In this document: piece after piece, positions 48,916 through 61,457 of the stretch
How the letters are laid out: each line of letters begins with the position of its first letter
Position numbering within the stretch: the first letter of the stretch is position 1
NCBI GenBank assembly: GCA_013399855.1
Contig: VXAY01001953.1
Location: 515,526-579,525 of the forward strand
From: Oxyruncus cristatus
Lineage: Eukaryota; Chordata; Aves; Passeriformes; Cotingidae
Direction of reading: 5' to 3'
DNA length: 64,000 bases
Notes under the pieces: generated by a model
What the model was told of the DNA's origin: nothing
Database searches by the model: none
The model's input: the letters and a program-made list of their open reading frames with translations, nothing else
Translations under genes and position numbers: made by a program

Positions 48916-50967
48916 ACTCTTAAATTCTGCCAAGTGGCTCCATGAGCTGTTTTCCTTTTTAGTCTGCTGATACATCAACCCAACTTTTAAAGATGTTGGA
49001 ATGCAAGGATATAAGAACAAAAAAGAAGCTGCAACTAGGTGAATATTCAGAGTCAAATATATACTTTAAATAATTAATAAATAATTTAATGATTTATAAA
49101 TAATGACTTTCCATATTTAAGCCTATTTTATTGTCAGATTGTAAATTCTCTATAAAATGCAAAATTATATTTTGCTACAAAAATACCTTCTTGTTAAAGA
49201 TCTCACATGCAAAAAATATTTTTTTAAAGCAGCTATGACTTTTGGTATTGATAAATTTTTTATTGTTATTTCAATAATACGAAATATCAACTATAAATAG
49301 TATTTTTAAACTCTATGGTAATCTATTAAAATCTATTATTGTCAGAAAATGATTTAATTTTCTTTAGTGCATCCACTAAATAGGTCAAGAATGAATGGAT
49401 TGCAATGTATAAAGATGTAATTCAACCCAAGTTTAGCAGGACATTTATATATATACATCTACTCATATATACTTAAAAAAAAGAAAAATAGGGCTATACA
49501 AGACACATAAACACTATTCCTTTTCCCAGAAACACGTATACCAATGTCTGCCAGAAAACAATTTCCATAGAATGTATTTACAACATTACTTTTTCTAACT
49601 GTTGTTATACAAATATTTTTGCTTTTTTTTTCCAAAAGCTTTAATTGCCAGAGTAAGGGGATTATGGAGGAACCTTGGCTTTCTTGAAAAAATCTCAACA
49701 TTTTTATGTCCTATCTGACAGCTTGTACAAATGCTTTGATTAAATCTGCTTAGTCACCTGGACCTTAACAGGCACAATTGCAGAACCTGAAACAGTACCT
49801 CCTTGATGCTTGGGTAACTCTATGTCCTCCCATATTTCTGAGGCATTCTCTGATTGTACAACAACCACAATAAATGAAAGAGAGGTCACAGTCAAGCCCT
49901 GGATCCCTGATTTTCCATATTGCGTAACTACCATTTCATTCCCTGACTCCATTTTGGACTGCCCCCAGTTAGATGGCAGTGTGACAAAGCTCAGGAGTGG
50001 CTAAGTAGAGATCATTTCAGATAACACAACTGTACTAATCTAACCTCAATCTATCCTAAACAATCCTCTGACAGCATCCCAAGCTTCAAACACCCATATA
50101 GGCCTTCATAGCACTTACTAAAGAAGGCAACAAATAACTTCAGTCCTCCCTGGCATCTGTGACATACTCCCTATGCTATTTTAGGCACTTTTAACTGGAA
50201 CAAAACATTTAGTGAATAATAACAACATCTCAGGGACTGATGATACTAAAGACCACTCTGGACAAACTGCTATACAGTGTGGGCATGGTTAACTTGTTCC
50301 AGGTGTCACTAGCCCTGGGATCCCAAAGTCAGGCAATGCTGGGATCAGTGCCAGTCTCTAAACAGTATGGTGGACTTTGGAAAATGAGGCTTCTGTGTTT
50401 GTGTGCAAATCTAATTAGTATATAATTATTCATGATGCCAATTTTCCTCAGCAGCCAAGCCAGTTTGCCACTTACCAGGTCATTAATGATTTGCCTGATA
50501 ATCAACTCTAAGTTGATTTTAACTGTTTGTTCTAAATCTCTGGGTATTAGAATGTCTCCAATTTTTAACACTGTTGGGGACCACTGAAAATCCACCAATT
50601 AAGTAATGCTTGGTATGTTTCTTCAGTTCCTTCTATCAACTCATGTTCCTATTCATTTTATACCCAGACAATTGTCCAAACATTTTGGTGCATTCTAACA
50701 ATTTATGTATGGGTCTTTACAAATCACTTTAAACAGAGTAAAATGGATCAATCTGAATGACACCTAAGTTTAAAATCTTATGTAACATTTCCCCGTGCAC
50801 TTAGAGAGTGCTTGGTTTATCCTATGAGACAAGCGTTTACATCTGGGCTTAGCTTCACACAAGGGATTGTACTGGAACTGGTGCACCTACTCTTAAAACT
50901 CAGAATATATAACTGGGTTGTCTAAGTCAAGACCTCAGTTTCCTCAGGGCAGGGCCATTAGCTATTC

Positions 50968-50981
50968 TTTCTGTGAGACTT
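50968..50981. repeat. Target-site duplication, left copy
   Basis: TTTCTGTGAGACTT is identical to 51,593-51,606. The pair brackets the 611-bp LINE insertion, as expected for target-primed reverse transcription. Confidence 0.85.
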
Positions 50982-50997
50982 CATCATCATGGCTAGG

Positions 50998-51011
50998 CTT
51001 CGTGAACGAAG
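50998..51011 (-). other. 3' hairpin of the LINE fragment
   Basis: CTTCGT and ACGAAG are perfect complements with a 2-base loop, 7 bp from the ATG-trimer tail. LINE RTs of several clades recognise a 3' stem-loop in their RNA, so this is a plausible recognition element (inference). Confidence 0.6.
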
Positions 51012-51025
51012 ATTAGAGAAGGACT

Positions 51026-51592
51026 CTACCCACGCTTGCTACAAGCACGTTGATGGCTAAGAAGGCCAATGCGAGATAGACAAGTCTCAAAGGGCAAGTC
51101 TCACTGTGCAAAGGGCACAGTGGAAAGTCTCCTTAGGCAGTATTGGCAAAACTCGGTTCTTTCTGCATTGTCTTTTCTCCTCAGAAATGATCCTGTGTGT
51201 GATCTCGAAAGAAGCAGCAGCATTATAGATGGTGTGTCTCCAGGCCTCCCAATTGGAGGCCAGAGTAGACCAATGCTGGTGGTCGATATGGCCGAGGCTG
51301 AGATATTGTTTCAGGGAGTCCTTGTATCTCTTCTTCGGGGCTCCTGTCTTGGGGCAGCCAGTGNGTGTTCTCAGCAGCGTGGCCTCAACACTAGTGACCG
51401 CAGCCTGTTCAAGAACAGACACATTGGTCACTTTGTCAGTCCAGTGGATGTTTAAGATTGTGTGGAGACAATGCTGATGGAAGCGTTCTAAGAGTCGCAA
51501 GTGGTGGCAGTAAATGACCCATGATTCGGACCCATATAAAAGAGTAGACAAAACAATGGCTCTGTAAACACTAACCACTAATCTTTGTACTT
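51026..51592 (-). pseudogene. C-terminal part of a non-CR1 LINE reverse transcriptase, frameshifted
   Basis: The frame is open from the insertion boundary. After a few residues it shows VYRAIVLSTLLYGSESWV, the thumb/post-RT block of many LINE RTs, then LLERFHQHCLHTILNIHW and TNVSVLEQA. Next comes an abrupt shortening around the N at 51,364: the RWAGHV-RM-D-R-PK segment of relatives, roughly 25-30 residues, is missing. It resumes with TGAPKKRYKDSLK and a basic region EEKRQCRKNR. FHCALC (about 51,126-51,108) begins a zinc finger. The original frame then stops at about 51,087, while the rest of the finger (SRIGLLSHQRAC) continues in another frame to a TAG at 51,026-51,028. A frameshift or small insertion therefore broke the finger. 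It is not functional: the RT catalytic region and endonuclease are absent. Confidence 0.87.
51364..51364. other. Single undetermined base
   Basis: One N interrupts otherwise determined sequence at exactly the point where the LINE protein lacks a conserved segment. It may mark a consensus or assembly problem, not a true deletion. Confidence 0.9.
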
Positions 51593-51606
51593 TTTCTGTG
51601 AGACTT
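51593..51606. repeat. Target-site duplication, right copy
   Basis: TTTCTGTGAGACTT is identical to 50,968-50,981. It is followed directly by an A18 run (51,607-51,624) that belongs to the original target site, not to the minus-strand element. Confidence 0.85.
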
Positions 51607-51624
51607 AAAAAAAAAAAAAAAAAA
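51607..51624. repeat. A18 homopolymer beside the LINE target site
   Basis: Eighteen A follow the right target-site duplication. Since the element's own 3' end is on the other side, this run was probably present before insertion. Confidence 0.9.
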
Positions 51625-54165
51625 GGGAAACATTTACTATATGCCCATCTTTCCTCAAAGTCTGGTTTGCAGCATGCAGAAATTGCAGCTCTAAAGTGGC
51701 ACTATTCGCTGGCAGAAACAAAGACAGCTCAGCTCTGCTGTTTATGGGTCCATCTGGACTCTCTTTTGGTCTTCTCACATTAAACACACCGGGAGGGCCT
51801 GGCTGGGTTAATGGCTTTCAACAGGTTACTAAAGAGAAACCAGGGAACTTACACACGGGCCATGTTCTAGCTTATCACTTATCAGCAAGGCCTTCTGTAG
51901 CACCAACAAGTTTCTGCAGAACCCCAGTTAACAAACCTGGGGGCTACTAGTTTACTTTTTATTCAGCCCATAATTCTATTATGTATGAGATACAATTAGG
52001 GAAAAGTAAGCACGAATCTCCAAAGACATGACTCTAAACAAGTGTTTTGCCATGCTTTCCTTCAGGGTTACATACCTGGGACTCTTCATCTGCCACCCGT
52101 GGGCCATCTGCCTCAAGACATAGGTGCTCACCATCTTTATTACTATCTCCCTGGGTGCCTTTTATGGCTGATCCTTGCAGGCATGGTTTCCTAACTCAGG
52201 TCTCCCATCTTGAGGATGTGGAAGCCCACAAAATCAGTGGGTGTTTTGCCAGTGTAACTATCTCCTGCTTACTTAGAGGAAATAAAGTGTGACTCTGTCT
52301 AAGGTGAAAGTCTGAACCAGGGGAGGTGTTCCCTCCGCAGTTTCTTGTTCAGTCCATGATTTGAAAGTATTGTTCCACATTTCTCACACGTCTGGTTTAA
52401 CTCCATTAGAAAAAATAGGTAGTCCTAACAATCCATTGGCTCTTGGTAAGGTAGTGAGCTGTTAAACTGCCCAGCTTTCAGAAAAGTTCCTCCACAACCT
52501 GGGCCCCCTCTGAGGCTCTCAGGAGCTGTGGGATGCTCTGGAAATGATGAAGCGTGGTCATTCACAGGAGAGATACTGGGGAACTGCATCATCGGTGCTG
52601 CCACCAGCCCTCATGCTGGGGCAAGATTGTGTCCATTGCAAGTTCTTAAACAGACTGTTATTGGTAAGCATAATTTCATCTTTTAAGTGAAGAGCTCATA
52701 CTACAGCAGCCTGTCAGACCTTTAAGTCAAAGGTTTCTTTAAGGAAAGGCAACTGCCTTAGCCACGTTGCACACAGTGTGCCTTCCTCCTGCCTATCTAG
52801 AGAGCCAGAAATGGACTCAGCAACACCCTGTTCATTAGTGCTCTTACCCAGAGAGGAAAGAAACTTCTTCAAAAGTGGTAGAAGCTCCTCCTACACTGCA
52901 AATCTTAAACGATTCACCTATTCATACAGGTGTATCAGTTATGATACTTCATACTTCACTGGATGGCTGGTAGCCCGGTGTCTGGTGATGAAGCATGGCC
53001 TGTCCTAAGAGCTCAGGGTTTGGCAACCAAGAGGAGGCTGAGAGGAACTGGCTTGGAGGAATTATTGAACTGGGCCATGCTATATTCTTATGAAAGAGAG
53101 GGTAGCATGTCATATAAGAGTCACTGAGTTGGAGGGGGATACTATGTATAGCAGTGTAAGTCTCCAGGTCATTCATGATACTAGAGACCTGTAGAAATGA
53201 GTCAACAGGTCATTCCCAGGCCACGTGGAAATGTCCACTGGAGGCAGTTGGGAGAGGTGGGTGCACCTGAGGTATCATTTTCATTCAGAGACCCTTGAAA
53301 AATTGCACTGAAAACTATGTAGCGGGGAGTTCCCCACTCATGGCAGGAGCTAATAACCTGAGTAAATTTGTGCAAGCACTCCCAAGAGCAAGGAAGGAGT
53401 ACGTATTCTCTCTCAAAAATACAGGCTAGTTATAGATGCTGAGTAAAAAAAAATGTAAGTCATCAAAACAATTGGCAGTGGTCAGTTAGCACTGACTGCA
53501 GTCCTAAGTGTCCCGGCTGAATAGTTCTCTCTCGCTTTTTCTACCCCCACTGCAAGAAAATAAGAGTGGTTTGTCGTTTTTTTTTGTTGTTGACAGCTGC
53601 AAGAAAAACAAAAGGGTGGGGAAATGCTCACTCCCAGCGCTCCTTACCTTCTTCTCAGAGGGAGGTCTGGAGCAGGGAAAACTTACAGCAGGGGTGAGGC
53701 CAGCGGTCTGGGGAGTGATGGCTGGGCTTGGGGGGAGACAACAGGAAGCAAGAACCCACCATCTCCCTGCCCAGTGCAAACACATACAGACTTAACCTAA
53801 AGCTGAACTTTTGCCCTTGAGTGACCAGTGCCATTAGGACACAGGTCAAAAGGTTGCAGGGTGACAGAAAATGGAACTTTATTGAATGAAAGAGAAAATG
53901 AAAAAATTCCTTTGTTTGCTTAACTCTGTGTGGTTTGTATAGCCACTGTGATCCCATAATGGAGTCCAGAGTGAAAAAGTAACTTGATTTATCACATGCA
54001 AAGAAAAAAAAAAAGGAGGGGGGATTTTGCTAAGGGAATAACCAAATAAACAGTGAAAGACTAACACACTCAAATCCCTAAAACATTAGAATAAATGTGA
54101 TTTTAATCAATAAAAGCCCTTTTATAGATACGAGGCAGAGAAAGATTTTTCATTCTCTGGGAAGA

Positions 54166-54217
54166 AGTGTATATTAAGAACACCAGGGTACATATCAGTG
54201 TATATTAGGGACACCAG
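54166..54217. repeat. Imperfect 31-bp tandem duplication
   Basis: AGTGTATATTAAGAACACCAG (54,166-54,186, 19 of 21 bases repeated) recurs at 54,197-54,217 with AGAA changed to GGGA-type differences. The spacing suggests one 31-bp duplication event. Confidence 0.8.
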
Positions 54218-55009
54218 TGAGGCACCTTAAAAGAATATTCTTCCTGTATGAGTCGAAAAATATGTACATATATGAGCATCTGGCCTAAAAATATTTAGGT
54301 TTGACACATGTTTGAGTGCCAAAATCATTTATATGCAAATGCAAAACTGAGATATTTAAAATCTGTTTGAAGAAAGGAAACATGTCCAGATAAGTAGAAA
54401 GAAAAAGGATAGAACTGGTGGGGCTCTGGTTGAATTGGAGATTCCAAATGAACCCAGCTAAATGTAACCTGAAATCTCAGCACATTTGGTGTGCTTAATG
54501 TTCATTGGGTTTTTTTCATTTCTTGACTGAATGTGGTCCATCAATACTCTGTTTAAAATCAGATGTTTTAAAATACTGGATTTTTAATAGAGTGGTATAT
54601 TCTGAATTGGATCCAAAGAGTTATGAGTGTTAATGTTCTAATTCTGAGCCGTCTCACCAGTGACATAGAAATTAGTGGAGCTAGAGCACAAGAAATCGAA
54701 CAAAGTCCAAAGCTGTGCAAGGTAGTAATATTTAGGATATATAGATACTCCCAGAAACACCTATATTTAAAAAAAAAAAGGGGTGTTAAAGACAGACCTC
54801 TGTTGAATTAAATGATTCACAATCTCATGATCTATCTTTCAAAGCACTAAGGAACAGATTCTATCACTTGTGGCATATGTAACTGCTGTGGGTGAGATAA
54901 GTGGTACTGTACTTGATATGTGCATAAATACTACTTCAAGGGCAGGAGACTGAAAGACTGCTTGGTAGGAACAGGGCATCAGAAGCTGGCTTCTAGCTAG
55001 ACTCTCACA

Positions 55010-55860
55010 TCTGTCTTACTCTGCTCCCTTCCTTGGCCTTGCCTCCTTCCCTCTTCCTCTCCTTTTCATCACTCAGTCCACAACTGGCATGGCTACAGCA
55101 ATTACATCTACATCCTCAGTGTGCCCCACAGCCTCTTCTTTTTGATCCCTGTGGACAACCAAACCTTCTGACCTGTCACTTAGCTCCAGACAGTGACATT
55201 CTCTGTAGATTGTCTCTCCAAGGGTCCTCATTTCCAGAATGTGTTTATGTTTTGCTGATACTTTTTTGCACTGTACCACAAACACAGGCCTTTTTTTCTC
55301 ATCTGTATAGCTAAAACTCATATCCAGTCTAGTTTTGGGTGTTGCAATCACGTATCTCACTTACTGCAGTATCCTGTGCTTTTGTTCCTGAAAAATGCAG
55401 CCGTTCTCTCATCATGTCTATTTGGACTGCTGCTGCCAAGATCATTATCCCCATCTGTTGCCTTGAATCTGTCATAATTCCCTTTGTATCTTTGCACTGT
55501 ATCCTCGTTCTCCACCTTAATAAATACATTACTTTTCCCTATTCCCACTTAAATGGCGCTGTAATCAGTACTAAAAGGCTGACTGCAATCGTCATTAAGA
55601 GTTATCAGTTTCCATCATCTCCTTTCCAATTTTCAGACATGAGTTTCCAATTTTCTATCTTTCTCTCCACCTAAGTGTGGGAGGAAATCCTCATTAATAC
55701 ATGCAAACCTGCTTTGTTTTCTGACCTCAAAAAGTCTATTTCATTGACCAGTGCTTATTGCAGTTTCCTTCAGCTCTTCCATCAGGCTGTCTGATTCCAT
55801 CTAGTGTAAGCACTCAGACCCCTGAAATCTTCCCTTTTTTGTTCTTGTTAGTACAATGCC
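55010..55860. other. Strand-biased pyrimidine-rich block
   Basis: The + strand is strongly C+T rich for about 850 bp, with many CTTCC, TCTCC and TTTCC words. The composition resembles antisense copies of ancient amniote LINEs, but I could not align any defined family by eye. Frames on both strands (up to 111 codons) follow from the bias. Confidence 0.25.
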
Positions 55861-56864
55861 TAAAGCGGTGGGGTCCTCATTCCTGACTAAGGGTTTCAGT
55901 TTCCTTGGGTAAATCAAATAAAAATTATTAGTAATAACTTTCTTGGTCAAACAAAGCTAAATAAAGAGTAACTCCATTAACTCTAAGTATAAAGAACCGA
56001 TGTCTATATGGGTAATGAAAAAATTTTCTTTTTATTTTAGTTCTATTGTCCACCTATGGAGACTAGTAATTGCCATATATCTCTGCTTATACTCCCCAAG
56101 ATTGTAGAAAATGTGGCTTTAAGAAAAATAGAAAAAACAAAATGTGTTATTAAGTGTATTTCATGTGCAATATTCTGAATGAACTTTGTGACTGTGAACT
56201 AAATGTCTATGGAATTCCTTAAAACACCACTTAAAAATAAACTTGTTTGTACACGAAATCTTGAAGGCACTGTCAGTTTCTTTTTTTTTTTTTCATTCAT
56301 TGCATTTTCTTCTCACAGGTATAGTTAGACATAGCATAGTTTACTTGTCTCTTTGAAAACATTGAAAGCTGCTTTTGGGACCATGAAAAGAATCTGAAAG
56401 AAGAATTTTGTATTTTGTAAAGAAAACTTGGTTCTAGCCTAACATCCTATATGCCAAGTTTCAGTGAATCTTTTCCACCAAGTTATACAGTTCCTCTGAC
56501 CATTTTTAATGTCACCAGGCAATTTGGCTACATGGTATTGCTACCAAAACGCTAAAAGAAAAACTCAACAACTCATTATGTCAGGTAACTAGGTGGCAGT
56601 AGACAATTATTATGACTTTTAGTGTTGTTTATGTTCAGCAGGTATTAACATGTTTGGAAAAAGGGAAGAAAGGATGATAGTAAAGGCTAGAATTTTTTTT
56701 TTGTGGGTAGATGGATGATTATGCTTCTGCTCACTGGCAGAGACAGAAAGTAATTTGCAGAAGGCATTGTTCAAAGCAGAGATATTTTGGGAGCAAAAGT
56801 GTTGTGCATTGTATACCATATGTCAACCTTTCAGGAGGTCACGCCAGAGTGGCAGGAGAAATTT

Positions 56865-56866
56865 AG

Positions 56867-56897
<31 letters not shown>

Positions 56898-56901
56898 AAC
56901 A
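56865..56901. repeat. (CAAAA)n simple repeat
   Basis: At least five perfect CAAAA units are followed by an A run. No SINE or LINE body is visible upstream. Confidence 0.9.
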
Positions 56902-57865
56902 ACCCAGTACATTTCATTATCTTCCACAGCTTCACCAGGAATCTGGTACCTAGAAAATACGAATCCGGCAATTAAACTTGCCTTTCTCAACCATAATGTC
57001 TGCTAAACAATATACATATATCCTTAAAAACAAATCTGATTTATTCTGTACAGTGATAGAGCTTTTGTGCAGCTATTACAGAAGGGAATGTAAAAAGTGT
57101 TGAAGATAGGGTGGAATTCTTCTGAAAGCAACTATCACCACTGCTTAGTATGGGTTAGATGATTCACTTAGACCAAACAGATAACATTAGTTATAAGAGT
57201 TGTAGATAGTTGAAGTTAAAGGTCATGAATCTCACTTAAAGAAACTACAAATACTTGTTTTGGCACTCCTCACTGTGCACGTAAAGAATCAGCCTCTGAC
57301 CACTGCTGGGAGCATCACATCAGCAGTCATCATGTTGCATGCAAGCAGAATGCATATAAGAATGCTTCCTTTATACAAAAGAAGCAAGATGATCCTGTTT
57401 AATATTTAAAAAGCTCACCATTAGGTAATATAGATAATTTGAAAAAACAAATACATTCCTTACAAAAACAGGTCAAACACTTTTCAGACATTTGCAAGTA
57501 CCATGTGTAATCAGTCCGTAGCTTCTCTGTGAAAACTGCCAGCTTGTTCTGGTAGCACAAGTGAGGGACTACTGCTGGGAAATAACTAAGATGCTCCCTC
57601 ATTTAACACAGACCGCAGAACAGCTGCCGGATATGAATGCCCTTCAGTCACCATTGATCAGGAATCGATTCAAATTAGTGACCTAGAAATAAAAGGCTTC
57701 ATATTAAAGACCAAATTTCCTATACCATTCTGTCTTCAATAATGAGAAATGCAACTGTCTGCCACATTTAACTTTCAGCTGTCAAATATAGAAGAAATAG
57801 ATGACCTCAAGGAATGACAATATGAAAACAAATCTCTAAAACTTCAAGAATTTTTCTTGTTAAGT

Positions 57866-57894
57866 GCTTTTTTTGTTTTGTTTGTGTTTGTTTG
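57866..57894. repeat. T/G-rich simple repeat
   Basis: A T run is followed by GTTTTG and GTTTG units, a degenerate (TTTG)n tract. Confidence 0.75.
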
Positions 57895-60800
57895 GCAGCT
57901 TCCTCACCACAGTTGGCAGTTAGATGTTTACAATATTAGGCAAATGTAAGAAACTAAAACTTTGTTTTCCACACTTTCTCATAAAACCTGGCTTTACAAA
58001 TAGTTTCTCCATCCTAAACTTCTTATATTACATTAAAACCCAAAGGGAGGGTGTGCTTTCAAATGCTAGGCTGAAGCACTCAAGATTTGGATTCCAGTCC
58101 TTGGCTTTGCAAGAACTACCTCTTGGCCTTGGCAAGCTGCTCATATTTTCTCCATCTCAGATTCTCATTTAAAAATGAAGAAAAGTAATGTTTCTCTATC
58201 CTGGGAATATTTTGAAACTAAAGTCACAGGTAACTGAAAGACACTCTGCTATGCACATACAAATAATCAATCTGACAATTTTATTGGGCCCTTTTGACTA
58301 GTTAATTTTTCCTTTGAAGGTTGAGTTGGGAATACAAGTCTGAAATATAAGATTTATGGATAACATTTTCATACTTGTGGTCCTTAGAGATAAAAACAAA
58401 CAACATTCCCCTCTCCCCAGCCCACTGAAGAAAATGGGTCAATCGAAAATTATCACAGTGACAGGTTTTTCCTTTCATTAAGATTACAAAACACTCAGCG
58501 TTAGTAGAATTGTAGAGATTTTTCTGACAGAATTAATTATTCTGAATGATTAGTTTGTTATGCTCCTTGCAGGCACCAAGTTTGGAAGAGGAAGTGCTTT
58601 GTCTTTCGATTAAAAATATCCAAACAGCTCTGTGGAGTCATGATCTGAGAAACCAAAACAAGTCCTTAACCATAGATAAATGAAGGTTGGCTGATCCCAG
58701 TTTGTAGAAAGCCAGAGGAAGCCCTCTGCTCTGACCCCATGCCCTCTGGCATCACAGCTGGTGCATGAGCACAAAGACAACTTGGATGTAGATGCTGTTG
58801 TGGGCACTTTACACAGGCTAGATTGTAAATTTGTCCATTTATGAGTGTCCTGCAGGGTTTCCCACCAACTTGGAAGACAAAGCAAGAGTTGAAGCGAACA
58901 AAGCATATCCATAAAAGCTCCTCTGATTGCCACTATTAATAAAATGGAGGCCATAAACAAATTTGCTGTGTTCTGGGTACTGTTTCTTAAATGGGGGAGC
59001 AGGAAGCAGGGGATGCTTCCCTGGAACTGAAAGAGGGGTGTGTGCTACGCAGTGTGAGTGCAGAAGGTAAGCATGTGTTACGAAAAATAAGACTGCCTGA
59101 TGGAAGTGTTTTCTTTTAGCCTTCATACTACTGGTCTGTGGACAGGAATGTCATACTACCTGAAATCCCAAATCCTCTTGGCAAAAGTTTGTAAATTTGG
59201 ATTTGCAGCATATGTAAAACAGACAAGTTTGGATTTCTGGAGTGATTTTTTTTTTCTTTGCATAAATTCAGAAATGGAAGAGCAATTTTGAAATTGTCCT
59301 GGTATGTATCAATATACTCCAATGCACTTCAAGGTCCACCTCCAACTTGCATATTTTTCATTTTCATTCACTCTTTCTAACAATAAGGACAACATGCTTA
59401 TTTTTGATGCCAAAGGCTATTATCAGATATCATCCAAAAATCACTGTAATTTTATACAAGTGGCTCAATTTTGAAGGAGTGATTGACAGGGAAAGCTACA
59501 TTTCTTTCGAAATACCAAGCCCAGTGGTTCCTTGCCATCCTACGAACAGACACTGGTTCACATAATGGTTTCACTTATAAGCCATAGGGGTTCATGAATT
59601 TTCCAGGACTTTCTGCTCTGGTTTGCTACTTATGATAAGGAGTTCTGCAAAACACTGCAGAGGTCAGCAAAGTGGGGAAAGAAGCTTGAGTGGAGGTGAT
59701 AACACAGTAACCTTTTCAGCTGTCTTGAAGGAAACAGTTTTTGTCTGACCCTGTGTCAGACCTGTTCTGCTGTAGCCCACCTTGTGTTGCAGGTACTTCA
59801 CTGCTTCCCAAAGCTGCTACATGAAGTTAAATATGTTGATTCCTGATTTGGCAATGAAGACCCAAAGCAAAAAAACAGTGAATACTCCCAGTGTGTCCAC
59901 AAGTCAAGCAGGTTGTAAGGAATGTCTCTGTTACCCAGCAGTGGGATCTTCAACAAGGGGCAAAGACCTTTAGGACCCCTATGATCAGTCCCTGGAAGCA
60001 CGATCGACTCTGGAACACAATGAATGCCAAAATCACAGGACTTTAGAACACAAAGACACTACTTGTGCTGTAGCTTTCTGCATTGCACTTGGATCCTTTT
60101 ACAGATCAAAGTATTTTAGGATTTAGAAGAATCTTTATACTGAAGAAAACTGGATAACTAGCATGGCACTTAATCTCCCCGGGGTATCAAGCGTCAAATG
60201 CAGCAGGGAGATCCAAGCAGATTTTTTTTTTTTTTTCCTTAACTTTAATTAGTGCCAGGTAAGTCCTAGGCAGAAACCGGACACCTAGCTTAGTTGGAAT
60301 TCATGGTCTGGAAACCACTAAGAAAAGCCAGTTCCCGTGTTTTACATCTCAAGCCTAATATCATGTGGTCACACTCTGTCATGCAGTAGCACTGACAGCA
60401 GTGCTGGAAATAGCTTGGAGAAACACCCTCATTCTGTTTCACTTGGAGCTCATTTGTTCTGAAACTTCCAGTGGCAAATTATGGTGCAGTTTTAATAGGA
60501 GTATGTGTCTAAACTCATACTCATGTTTTTTCTGCAAATATGGTTTAGAAGATCTCATTTTTCTCCTCCCACACATGCACTCTCTGCCAGCTTCACAAAC
60601 AATGACCTGTATTCATCCACACTGTAACTCTGTTGACATCATCACGCTACAACAGAGATAAATTTGGTCCAGTGAGACAAAGTGCGGCAAAATAGTTTGA
60701 ATTTCTCTTTTACCCAAGGCAAATGTATCTGGAAATCTGTCATACTTTCATGCTGACACACAGGAATGTCTTCATCATTATCAGGTGATTGATTCTCCTA

Positions 60801-61457
60801 CACATTCATGAGAGGTTCTTTTTTTTTAAAATAGATGCTTAAATCACAAATGCAGTACATGATATTTTGTTCCTTGCCCGGATAACCTTTTACTACTATT
60901 CAATTTCACTGCATATGCAAGTGTCCTGTGCTAAAACACATGTGCAGTTGACTGTGAGTTTCATTTGTGACAGGGCTATCCACAGTATTGGCTAGACACT
61001 GTGGGGAGTAAGTGAAGTACAGCTAGAGGCCATGTCCTCCAGAAAAACTGAGACAGCACGGTACATTACACAAGTTCTTAAACTAAACATCTCATCTGGT
61101 AAATTAAAAATGGAAATGGGTGTGTGTGCTTAGTCAGATATGCTTCCTCTTCAATTTTCATATGTGGTGAGGAAAAATATACCAGAAAAATAACTCAAAG
61201 TTTAGGAGATTAGGTAGACTAACAAATCCCTTTTGTCCATATCTGCTGAGAAGACGCTGAGAAGATATTGTGCCCAAGCAAGGAAAAAATAGTGCCTGGC
61301 TGAATCCATGTATTCCATCACCATATCAAGCTGGGCCAGGCTAGCAGATATGGAGAGCACTGCAGTTCAGCTCAGAGTGAGGCAGTAATATCAGATAACA
61401 GCAGTACCTATATTGCTGACAAGCTGTGTAGAGGCTATCACAGGCTATTTTCATCAT

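Larger units (their letters stand above)
42401..50967. other. AT-rich noncoding stretch
   Basis: No transposon is recognised here. It begins with an AT-only tract (42,411-42,445). It contains the secreted-protein-like frame at 45,507-45,836 (-), two homeodomain-motif clusters near 48.3-48.9 kb, and very AT-rich DNA at 49.05-49.48 kb. Confidence 0.5.
50982..51592 (-). mobile_element. Non-CR1 LINE fragment, 5'-truncated, with ATG-trimer tail
   Basis: A 611-bp insertion lies between perfect 14-bp direct repeats. Read on the minus strand it starts abruptly inside RT coding sequence at 51,592 and ends in ATGATGATG (50,990-50,982), directly before the repeat. Just before the tail is a perfect hairpin with 6-bp stems, CTTCGT-TC-ACGAAG (51,011-50,998). 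The 3' UTR is only about 44 bp. The protein, the trimer tail and the lack of ATTCTGTG octamers all separate it from CR1. It resembles a LINE type with a C-terminal zinc finger found in fishes, turtles and invertebrates. I cannot assign the clade. Intact direct repeats suggest it is not extremely old. Confidence 0.87.
51625..61457. other. Noncoding stretch
   Basis: No gene is recognised in almost 10 kb. It contains GC-richer patches near 52.0-52.6 and 53.6-53.8 kb, a 31-bp spaced duplication (54,166-54,217), a pyrimidine-rich block (55.01-55.86 kb), a (CAAAA)n repeat (56,865-56,901), a T/G-rich tract (57,866-57,894) and T runs at 56,281-56,293 and 60,222-60,236. Open frames up to 116 codons have no motif. 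Confidence 0.5.

Noticed and set aside
51087..51578. Assigning the non-CR1 LINE to the RTE-type element known from some birds
   Set aside because: The C-terminal zinc finger and post-RT motifs do not match the RTE text I remember. The clade is left open.
50968..51624. Reading the A18 run at 51,607 as the poly-A tail of the LINE
   Set aside because: The element is on the minus strand and its 3' end is at 50,982. The A run lies outside the right target-site duplication, on the 5' side.
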